Shown here: positions 25,515 to 46,645 of the stretch, in pieces | How the letters are laid out: the number at the start of each line of letters is the position of its first letter | How positions within the stretch are numbered: the first letter of the stretch is position 1 | Assembly (NCBI RefSeq): GCF_027942865.1 | Contig: NC_134515.1 | Location: 22,838,227-22,902,226 of the forward strand | Source: Odontesthes bonariensis | Lineage: Eukaryota > Chordata > Actinopteri > Atheriniformes > Atherinopsidae | Direction of reading: 5' to 3' | DNA length: 64,000 bases | Translations under genes and position numbers: made by a program | Notes under the pieces: model-generated | Database searches by the model: none | What the model saw: the letters and a program-made list of their open reading frames with translations, nothing else | What the model was told of the DNA's origin: nothing

Positions 25515-25662
25515 AACATGTTTGCTTTCTTCATAACAGGGTACAACTGAATGTAAGCTGTAGTACAGCCCACAGATAACAACCTCAGCCACAAATTTGA
25601 GAGAGGACTGCCGAATACACTGTAGTGTATTAAGTTTCAGCAAGGATCTGAGGAGGGAAGTT

Positions 25663-28154
25663 TCAGTCCACTGTGACACCTTCTGGAAGCTCCACCAGCA
25701 CAGGCGCACAGTCATCTAAGTCTGCATCAAAATCCCAGCGGAATTTCTTGGTCAGGTGGGCTTTGAACTTCTCCGCTCTCTTACGCAGGGTGCCATCCAC
25801 ACCAGGTCCGGTGGCAAACTGGAAAAAGTCCTACAACATGAGAAGTAAAACAACGTTGGGATCTGTAATGTGAATGTGAATTTCCTCAGTAGGGACGTTG
25901 TGATTTCCAAACAGATGCACGCACGGCCGGCCTCATGAGGGGACCAATATGAGCATGAAAAAGAAAAATTGATAAGAATTCATTTAAAGTAATCGATATG
26001 CTGTCAAACTTGACAGCTTAAAAGAAATACACAAACTATTCAAAGAGTTACATTAAGAAATTGTGAATGGACAACTTGAATATAGTACTTTTCCAGACTT
26101 GTTCACCACTCAAAGCGCTCTGAGTCGAAGCCACATTCACCCATTCACACACAAACAAGCAGAAAGAAGTGTTAATTAATAGCATGAATACACCACGGAC
26201 ACATTTAGCTAAAGGTTTGGTGGAAACTGCTAGCAAACAGCAAAAAATTTACAACTGAAACTGCATACTATAGATATGGATAAATAGTTAAAACCCTGAG
26301 CAAATGGCAGATGCATAGCTGCAATAGCATAAACTGCTAATTGTAAATTATGGCTTAATAGTTGAACTTGTTAGCTAACTATTTACTTCAGATTACCACC
26401 AAACAATTAAAGGCTGAGTGGTAGCTAAAGTAGAGGAATTACAGGGAAACAAGGACCGAGAAGGTATGCATTAACAGTTGAAACAGTTAGTTAACCATAA
26501 CTGACAAATAGTAAGCTGAGTGTTATTACCAAGACTAAATGATAAGATAAAAGAAGAGTTCCAGCATGAAATATGGTCAAATCAACACATCAGAGCAAGA
26601 GAAGAGTTAATGAAAATTCATCTGACGGGCCTGCCTTAAAGATTTTTTCTCCTGATTCAGTCTGTTTCATAAATCATAAAACCACAACGTTCAGAATTAG
26701 ATATGTATGTGGTATTCATTAACTTGACATTTTTCTTCAGACATTGGGCTTATAAGAATAATGGTATGTAAGCTTTTCATGACACTGGACACACAAACTG
26801 CTTTTCCCTCATTTACCAGTCACATTGGAAATATTCAACATTTAAAGTCGAACAAACAAGATCTGTTTTTTGGGATACATTTTTATCTCTTTTTTTCCCC
26901 CAATGGGAGTTCAGCCCCTTGCTTTTATTGTTGTTTTACTTCTAAAGGAAGAAAACAATAAATTTGTCATGTATTTCCTTTTTGATTTGGACAAGAAAAA
27001 TGGAAAACCAGCTGCCCCCCCCCCCCGCCATTTGTGCAACAACTTCATGTGCATCCACTGTACCTGCAGTGTGGTGGTAAGGAAGTTGTTTTGTGACACA
27101 ATGTCGACAAAGAAGTCAGGGGGGATTTCTCCCAGCTGGTGGTAGAGCATGGTGATGAGCCCCAGATACAGTTCCTTACGCTTCCTCATGGCCTCCTCTG
27201 AGCGGCACAGCAGAGCCAGGAGACTCTTCCAGTGCTCGAAGCAGTCATACACATTTCCAAGCAAGAAACACACAAAAGCAAACTGCAGCTCACCTGCAAC
27301 AGATTAAATGTTGGTCATTTTCTTTCGTATTCAATGCAACAATGTGATTGTTTGTCAAGTAAACATTACTATATTTCACTCATACCTAGCAAGTTGAGCG
27401 GCTGCTGCTTGTGGTTCTTCTCCAGCACAGTCTCCAGGGCGTAACTCAGGTCCATGCTGCACCGGGTGATTTCGGCCGGTGTAGCCCCAGGAGGGTAGGG
27501 CTTCTCAGGGATATCAGAGAAGCGCAACTCAGTCCCCTCCCTCACCTTCATCTTAGGAAGCCTGTTAAGTCCCTCTTTCATGCTCTGACAGGCAGTGTCA
27601 TTCCTGGGCTGCTCTGCCCTGTCTTTGGTGTGTCTGAACTCAAGCTCAGGAATAACATCACAGAAGGCGCATATTCGACCTGTAAGAGGCTGTAAGTTGA
27701 TGGCTAGCTCCTCACTGAGATGGTCAGTAAGGGACACCCACTTCCTCATCACCTCATAGGGATAGGGGCCCAGATAGGGATCCAGCTCTCGCAAGGTGGC
27801 CCGGATCCGGTTCACTTCCTCATCGTTCTTGGAGGCCGAGAAGTCAAGATCTTCTTCTTTGGGGTCCCAGTTCGCCAGTAAGATTTCCTTGGGTTTGAGA
27901 GACAGGAAGAGGCCTTTTTTCGGACCAGCTTGTCCTCCACTGCTTGGCGAGTTAACAGAGCAGTAGTGGAGGAAATGTAGTCCTGGGGGGATCATCTTCA
28001 CACCTCGGAAGCGAGGACCAACCTGCCAGCTCTTGCAGTCTATCCCAAGCTCTGTACCCTTAGGAACACCCAGCAGGACCAGGATAGCTCCTTCTTCAAA
28101 CAGCCTCTGAGCAACATTTGGATCCATGTTCACACTGCTGCTGCTGCTGGCCAT
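25663..28154 (-). CDS. aar2: AAR2 splicing factor (U5 snRNP assembly chaperone)
   Basis: Three coding exons: 28154-27386, 27293-27064 and 25830-25663, with GT-AG introns in phases 1 and 0. They give an uninterrupted 388-residue protein (human AAR2 has 384). Recognisable blocks are [99 protein letters not shown] and the end [12 protein letters not shown]. The N-terminal half is the AAR2 beta-rich domain and the C-terminal half the helical domain. In known systems AAR2 binds PRPF8 in immature cytoplasmic U5 snRNP and is exchanged for BRR2 in the nucleus. The start is the ATG of [12 protein letters not shown]. No truncation or frameshift was seen. It lies just downstream of the C20orf204-like gene on the same strand. 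Confidence 0.97.
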
Positions 28155-28560
28155 GTCTGCTCCGGAAAGGCTACTTTATCTTGAAACCTACAAACTAAGT
28201 CTAAGGAGCTAACACAAGAACTAAACTCTCCTCTTACCGGTTAACTTGAGTTTTTCTTATGCCCACATCTTCAAGAAAGCATTTCGCGGAAAGAAAAACA
28301 AAAAAGAAAAACACGCACAGCTACGTTTAAGCTAAAGTTCAGAATACATTTGGTTTACCCGTCTCTGAAAAACATGGCAAGAAGTAATGTTAACTGCAAT
28401 AAAACGTTTGAATAACGCTGTGATGGGGTTTATCCACATTAACCAACCAGAACAACGCCAACTTTAAGTTAGCGAGTGTATCGAGTTGGTGGAAGCTGCG
28501 TTACAAACCTTCCGCTCCGGACGGAAACAGTGTCGTACTCGAAGTGTTCCGCCCTCTTGT
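28155..28560 (-). promoter_or_regulatory. Probable AAR2 5' UTR and TATA-less promoter region
   Basis: This gap between the AAR2 start and the 3' end of the upstream gene must hold the AAR2 leader and promoter. No TATA box is placed convincingly. An ETS-like GCGGAAG occurs on the minus strand at 28509-28515. The upstream gene's poly(A) signal is at 28715, so the promoter is compact. Confidence 0.4.
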
Positions 28561-28626
28561 GTCGCTTGCCAATTTAGTGATTTATATCTCACTTCGAAGT
28601 ATATCGTTCATGTGCAATTACATTTA

Positions 28627-28649
28627 TTTATTTATATATATATATATAA
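28627..28649. repeat. AT-rich (TTTA/TA)n tract
   Basis: TTTATTTATATATATATATATA is a short simple repeat between AAR2 and the upstream gene's polyadenylation signal. Confidence 0.8.
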
Positions 28650-28714
28650 AGTGCCGTAAAACCAAATAATAACAACAAAAGAATATTAGAATATTAACAA
28701 TAGATGTGTAACTT

Positions 28715-28720
28715 TTTATT
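28715..28720 (-). terminator. Polyadenylation signal of the C20orf204-like gene (AATAAA)
   Basis: A canonical AATAAA lies on the minus strand about 395 bp after the stop codon at 29114. It is the best signal before the AAR2 promoter. Confidence 0.6.
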
Positions 28721-29113
28721 ATGTGGCATAAACTTCACAACAGAACAGACAGGAGAATATTTTCTGGGTATGATAACAAATAGCTTACAAACACAAAACA
28801 AAGGTTCTTAAAAACAGCAGATACCTTGAAAATGTGCATATTTTGAAAGTATTTGCATGCATTGTGGATATGTTTTAGCTTATCTGTGGTTACTATAGAA
28901 CTATTCCATATGACATTGAGCAATGCTGACATGCGAAAGCTAGCAGTTATAATTCCCAGCACACAGAGAACTTGACAATAGTAAACAGGATTAGCATTGC
29001 ATTAGAATACAGCTATGTTAACAAAGTCATGGTGCAGTGGACATTCTGGAAATTCAACTGGTATCTTCGTGAGAAGGTAGCTCAGGTAATGGAAACCAAA
29101 AGAGACACAACCT

Positions 29114-30367
29114 TTACTTAGAGAACATAGAAACACTCTGAAGTTTTTCCCAACAAGTGGTCAGCGCCTTAATAACTCTGATCAACCTGATCCTCTTTCT
29201 CTTCTTTCCTTGTATTTTGCGGACAGCTGAACAAGAGCCTTTCTTTGCCTAAAAGCAAGCAACAAAGGAAATTATTTTTTTTATCATATTCAGAGTCATA
29301 AATCATATTCAGAGTCTCTTATTTCTCTGTGGTGGTAGATACTTTGGAGCTGCCGAACAGGTTGTTACAGTCCCTTTTCTTACCATATAATCTGGACTGC
29401 AGTTTTGAATGATGAGCAGCTCCATGCTCTCGACTGGCTTTTCCAGGTCGGAAAGCTGCTTGCCACTACTTCTACACCTTATTTGCTGTGCCATACCATA
29501 TATGGAGATAAGGATTCGATGGGCCTGTCATGAGACAAAAGCACAGGAAATCGAAAGAAGTGAAACGACATTTGAAACCATTCATCAGGCTAAGATAATA
29601 GTAATCATGATAATAATAAAAAAAATTCAAATTTTGATCCTTCCATCTGGGAAAACTTCATCTGCATTTTCCAAATCCTCTATACCAGCAGTTTATGTGA
29701 CAAGATGGGGCACATAAACCACCCTGTCCATGGTGCTGAAAGTACCAGAGAAAGATATTGTTCTGTTGAATTATTGGTATAAAAACTCAACAGAACAATT
29801 CTATTTTTTTGTTTTGTTTTTGGCTTTGCTGTTTGAACATCAGGAGGTATGGGGTGAACTTTAATGATGTGTCACTTACCTTTCTCGAGGGACAGGGGTG
29901 TCTCTCTTTGAATGTATTAAGGGAACTAGTCAGATTCTGCAAAGAGGAAGCAAATATGCAGTTATTAATTACATTCTGATCGTCAATAAGAGGGTGGGAA
30001 AAAAACTAAAACAAAAAAGAACAGTCGCAATCGTTACTTGTCCTGCAAACACTGGAGGGCAGCATGCCACCATATATTTAAAAGTTATCCCCCCTCAGTG
30101 CCGACAGAATACAATAAACTACCAGGCTTGTGAAATACTAAATAAAAGAGTGGATGAAAAACAACAACAACAACAACAAATCTCTCCGTAACTCATGCAG
30201 CACAATGTGCATCTCTGTTGTCATACCAAATTCTGCAGTTCAACGAAGATGACTTCTCTGTAGGAGCGCAGTATTTCTTTATAGTTGCATCTACGTTTAC
30301 CACAAGTGTTGGCCAACAAGAGAACCACCAGCACACTACGGAGCAGAGTTCCGGTCAGACACTGCAT
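29114..30367 (-). CDS. C20orf204-like small secreted protein, cytokine-like exon plan
   Basis: Four coding exons: 30367-30227 (141 nt), 29936-29880 (57 nt), 29524-29384 (141 nt) and 29248-29114 (135 nt with stop). All three introns are GT-AG and phase 0, giving 157 residues. Residues 1-23 look like a signal peptide (TLLRSVLVVLLLANTCG). The mature part opens with CNYKEILRSYREVIFVELQ. It has an NLT glycosylation sequon at residue 48, a hydrophobic helix AHRILISIYGMAQQI, cysteines at 27, 62, 83, 108, 119 and 145, a basic stretch KKRKRIR, and ends near TTCWEKLQS. From memory, human C20orf204 has a matching LRHYRAIIFEDLQ block, an NLT sequon and TCWEKL near its end, and lies in the PRPF6 neighbourhood of 20q13.33. 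Function is not established; a secreted helical ligand is inference. The first codon is uncertain (see the alternative upstream exon). Confidence 0.85.
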
Positions 30368-30960
30368 AACATGAGAGAGGTGTGAAAACAGACAACATGG
30401 AGAAAGTGTACACAGGCTTCATCATCAGCGGCGCAGCTTTGAAAAGAATTGTCCATGTCAGCTTGCGTGTTACTCACCATTTATCATGTTCTTCAGCAGG
30501 ATCCTCAGACGAGTAAACTCATCCCTGTCATTGACAGCAAGATCCCAGGAAATACTCCTGATCTGGCTGCGCTCATTGTAACCAAACTTTTTTTCTGTTC
30601 TTTTCTTTTTTTTTTTCCTCCCTCGGTGTTTTTACACCTTTAGAGCAGAGGTTATCGCTGAGGCGGCGACGAGACGTCCAACGTGGTGCTTCGCGGTTTC
30701 CAACATCCCCAACGTGACTGCTGCTCCGATTTCCCTCCCCGTCATGGATGGATGGCGCTGGGCATAAGATTTCACCAAACTCCAGCCCGATCAAGTCCAG
30801 GAAACTCCTGCAATCAATCACTTGCCCGTATTTTTTTTTCTTTTTTTTTTTCGGTTTCGTTTGAAAGACGTGGTACCAGCAGAGCTGGAATTTGGAGGAG
30901 CCTTTATCGAAAGCGCTGCTGGAAAAACGTGAGGGGTTCAAATTCTCAGTGGGTGGTTTG
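30368..30960 (-). promoter_or_regulatory. Putative 5' leader/upstream exon region of the C20orf204-like gene
   Basis: On the minus strand a strong donor (AAATG|GTGAGT) lies at 30478/30477, and a pyrimidine-rich acceptor ending TTATGCAG at 30362. They define a possible 116-bp intron that removes the ATG at 30367 and substitutes one at 30480-30478. Upstream, 30640-30960 is GC-richer and includes purine-rich runs. A 123-residue frame here (30573-30941) is low-complexity and not convincing as protein. Confidence 0.4.
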
Positions 30961-32073
30961 AGGGAGATCCCTCAGCCAAAACGTCCAGTGTTACAACCAA
31001 GAACAACTGTGGGAAATGCATGGGAGGATTAGTGCGGGAGTCAAAGGTCTGGGAGAACATATCCGACAAAGACAGCAATTGTTCACTAATATGAAAATTG
31101 TCACGTCTCGTTTAAGAAAAAATAGACCAAAGTGCATTAAACTTTTATTTCTTTACTGGATGGCTACAAAAAGATTTTTTAAAACTCTTTAAGCAACTAT
31201 ATAAAAGACCAAATCACAGCATGAGAACTGCTGTTATGGTTCCCATCAAAGACTGTACTGTACACGGTCACATCATGTTGGAAAAATTGCCAGATCTGTA
31301 GCCCCACATGTACATGTGCACAAAGGGGAGAAAGAAAAAAAAAAAAAAAAGCTGTTATGATATTTAAACCCACTGATCACTTGGCAACCTAAGTTCTCAG
31401 AGAAAACCCATGTTTTACTGTCCCAATGTCCAGCTCAAGTATTCCTTATCATTTGTTTATCTTTTGACATCCCAACACTTTACCGACAGACAATGAGACC
31501 TTTATGTCAAAGAGAGTACAGCAACAACAAAACAAATATTTCAAATTGATTACTTATAAGTTTAAGCCTTTCTTGTTTTAATGTAATTCTTTTTCCAAGA
31601 TTTGCTTCATACCCTTAATACATCAGATGCTCAGAGTGTGCTGTGGGTTTCTCTCAATTCAAATTGAGCACTTAGAAACTACCACAGGCTGCTGCTGAGG
31701 AAATTAAACAGTGACTTGAATGTCTAGGGAACAAAAGACAGGCAGCGGCTCCATGATATCTTCTTATTTCAAGTTTATGATGCATTCAAAGCATGCCATG
31801 AAATAAAATACATTGCCAACTTAAGTGTTTTGACCCCTCGTGCACCAGCTGCCCCATGCGTACAGGTTTGTACAAGCACAGAACACGAGCATGATCAAAA
31901 GAAACAGGCAGTGAGCTTAGGTTAAATAAATCTGTACATATTGAATGTCCATGTGATGATTAGCTGACCAATGCACACTTAACGAAGAATGTTGGTGATA
32001 CTGAATATGCCAGCTATTCTGTGGGCTGTAATCACACATCTGGTGTTGGGTATTAGTACTGATTTCCAGAACT
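30961..32073. other. Intergenic between the C20orf204-like gene and PRPF6, no gene recognised
   Basis: AT-rich with a 17-bp A run near 31335-31352. No exon with recognisable homology was found. Confidence 0.6.
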
Positions 32074-32109
32074 GATTAAATTGGGACCCACATTGGTCCC
32101 AATTTAATC
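32074..32109. repeat. Perfect 15-bp stem, 6-nt loop hairpin
   Basis: GATTAAATTGGGACC at 32074-32088 is the exact reverse complement of 32095-32109, with loop CACATT. It is not within a recognised transposon. Confidence 0.9.
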
Positions 32110-33096
32110 GGCTGATGTGCCAGTTGTCGTCTGTCCTCTCTGCCTCCTCTACCAGTCCCTGAAGCTGCTGTGGTCAAACCAGCCACCACGTCTACCGGGT
32201 GAAATGAGCCACCCCATAATTTACGTGTGCAGTTATATTCTGATATATAACTGACAGTTTCCATATTCTTAGTATGATCACATTTTGATTCAGTGTGTGT
32301 GCACAAAGGAATCAAAAAGTGTGTTTGAGACACAGGGGCTGGTTTAATGTGCTGTGCGGAGTACTGGAAAAGTTTCAGCTTTTAAATAAACATGTAAATG
32401 GGCTGCAAAATGTATTCGAGCTACCATTAATAACCCTGGGCCACCTGCCCAAGTCTTTCTGCGGGAGACACTACGTAACCTGTATTGAAAATTCAATCCA
32501 GTTTTTGTTGAGCCATATCAGATTATTCAAATGAAGATGAATCAGAATTCTTTTTTTTAGATCCCAACACATACACGATCAACTCGATGATGTTCATAAA
32601 TTAGAGGCTAAAGGACAAATCAAGCCTGTGCTTCACAAGAGTAGCAATGTTTTTCTCTTTAATGATGCAGGACACGATCGTGCCGGCTGCTGCCGCTCAG
32701 GCGTGACGGCAACTACTGAGACAAGCTGGAGACTTTCAAATATATATGGGCTACCATTATTTTAAGGAGAGTTTTGCACATTTCAATACAAGCCTCATTA
32801 CCATTAACATGCATTGTGGTGGCAGCATCACACTGAGGGCAGAACCATGAGCGTTTCTGAAGGGAGATCATCAAATGATTGCAGAGAAGAAAAAAAAAAG
32901 GTCACAAAGGACTCGGTCCAGCAATTCTAAGAAGGGAGAAGGTTTACATCACAACAAGAAAAAAAGAAATCCAAGATAAAATGGCCTGAGCCGAGGCCTT
33001 GACAAACCTTGGGGGCCCCAAGCTCCTACGCATAAACTCAGACGTTGTCATTGCTACTACATTTTCACTTCAAGTAGGTAACCCGTCACTTTGAGT
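32110..33096. other. Intergenic downstream of PRPF6, no gene recognised
   Basis: Short chance frames only, lying beyond the PRPF6 polyadenylation signal. No repeat with clear ends. Confidence 0.6.
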
Positions 33097-33102
33097 TTTA
33101 TT
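33097..33102 (-). terminator. PRPF6 polyadenylation signal (AATAAA)
   Basis: AATAAA on the minus strand about 240 bp after the PRPF6 stop codon. The predicted 3' UTR contains a CA/GT microsatellite. Confidence 0.7.
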
Positions 33103-33221
33103 TTTTGCACTTGATCTTAAGTGTGCTGAAATCCGTTTCCACAATAACATTTAGCAACATTTTTCCTGTTGACAAGATGGAAACAAAACAAAAGAAATTA
33201 TACTGGCAAAATAAACAGGAA

Positions 33222-33222
<1 letters not shown>

Positions 33223-33254
<32 letters not shown>
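33223..33254. repeat. (GT)16 microsatellite in PRPF6 3' UTR
   Basis: An uninterrupted TG run of 32 bases (CA on the transcribed strand) lies between the PRPF6 stop codon and its polyadenylation signal. Confidence 0.95.
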
Positions 33255-33256
<2 letters not shown>

Positions 33257-33341
33257 ATGGGAAAGTCCTGGTAGAGAACAAGCGTGTCCATAGTTGTTCC
33301 CAGAGTTCTCTGGGTGTTTTCAGTCCAACTTTCCCAAAGTC

Positions 33342-45100
<11,759 letters not shown>

Positions 45101-46449
45101 ATAGTTATCACGTTTCATACTGTTGAGAATTATTTTCATTTTTCATTTTTTGTCTTCTTCTTTTCTTTTTTAATAGAAGCCACAGGAGGGCGCCAAATCA
45201 TGACAAATATAGTAATTTGGTTGACTATTTCTGCAGAGTAAAATCCTTCTTTAGTTTTTAGATTATATTGCTATGATTTGCTGGATAGGGTCGTGTAAAA
45301 CACGTTCATGTTGCTAATAAAGTTCATATTGATATTTTTCTTGGACATTATTACATTGTACCAATCTTTTTAAACTCCAGAAAGAGACCTTGTGCAAAAT
45401 CTTGCAACTAATTATATTAACTGATGTCAGATCAGTAATTTGATTTGGCATTAAAAGAGAGAAGGATCTTTTTTATATAATTCTTTCAGTAGTAAAGATT
45501 AGGATGGGTTTTCCCTGTCAAAAACTGTATGGGCAATATTTGAATATGTTAAGAAAAACATATTATAATGTATAGTCAAATTACAAAGAATTCTGGTATC
45601 ATGGAACACAGGCATAAGAAAATACTAGAAGATCCACAGATATACGAAAGGACAAGGCTATGAACTTGCATTGAATGGACATTGAATGGCCATGAAAAAA
45701 AGCTAACTTTTTTTTTAGACATTGCCTCCACAAGAACAAATTAAGCCTCGGTATACAACAGAAAATAAATAATAATATAGATTAGATCCAATAATGTTGG
45801 CATCTTCCGTGGGGCTGAGTGTCTTAAGCATAGACTGGTGTGAAATAGAAAATTAATATTGTGGTTTGATTAATCAAAATTTAAAATTAATTCTGGAAAT
45901 GATGGACTCTGAAAACCACCACTTTAAACAGAGGAACCCTGACACAGAGCCAGGGTCTGTAATCACATGGAAGTGCATTAGTTCACATGAAATGGTCAAC
46001 TTGCACAAATGTGAAAGCCTCATTAGAGCTTCATTAGAGCAAAAAAAAAAAAAGTATACTTGAAGTCTTAAGGCATTAAATGTTGCCAACATTTGAAGGC
46101 CTTGCTTATTTAAGCAAGACAACCCCAAACCACATTCTGCAGAGTTCAGTAATACGTGAGTCTGGGTACAGTTCGTGCCTGAACTGTTGAGTAGCAGAAA
46201 TTTTATATCAGCAAGAATGAGAAAGCAAGTGTTTTCAAGGTTAAAGCACTTTGTTTGCACAGTTCCAGACATTTACAGTGTTGTTAAGAAAAGCAGAATA
46301 AAAAACAGGGATGAAAACAGCCCAACAATAACCTTTCTGTAAACATGTTGCTGGAATCACATTCAAAATGTGGATTCACAAGAAAACAAAAAACATGTGA
46401 TCTGACCCTTGCACTGTTTTCAGCTAAATGATTGAACAAATCATGGAAT
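45101..46449. other. Intergenic upstream of PRPF6, no gene recognised
   Basis: AT-rich with poly-A and poly-T runs (for example about 46040-46053). Frames are short and without features. Confidence 0.6.
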
Positions 46450-46645
46450 TTTGTTCCTCCCACCGTCCAAAAACATGTATGTTTGGTTAATTGTTGATTT
46501 TAAATTGTCCCTTGGTGTGAGTGTGAGCGTGCATGGTTGTGTGCCTCATTTGTTTCTATGTGGCCCTATGATGGACTGGTGACCTGTCCAGGGTGTAACC
46601 TGCCTCTCGCCCTGAATTGGATTAAGTGGACATAGAAAATGAATA
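46450..46645 (-). repeat. Common teleost dispersed repeat, reverse orientation
   Basis: CCACCGTCCAAAAACATG, GATGGACTGGTGACCTGTCC, AGGGTGTAACCTGCCTCTCG and the end ATAGAAAATGAAT are, in reverse orientation, the modules of the repeat family at 4077-4330. Some internal modules are missing. Confidence 0.6.

Noticed and set aside
30478..30590. Minus-strand reading YNERSQIRSISWDLAVNDRD ending at a strong donor, considered as a coding exon
   Set aside because: The region upstream is purine-rich with no acceptor, and the frame hits a stop within a few codons after the only nearby acceptor. The donor is kept as a possible leader-exon donor instead.
30573..30941. 123-residue minus-strand frame upstream of the C20orf204-like gene
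   Set aside because: It contains a poly-Lys low-complexity run from poly-T/A sequence, has no family features, and is not joined in frame by the visible splice sites. Treated as leader/promoter DNA.
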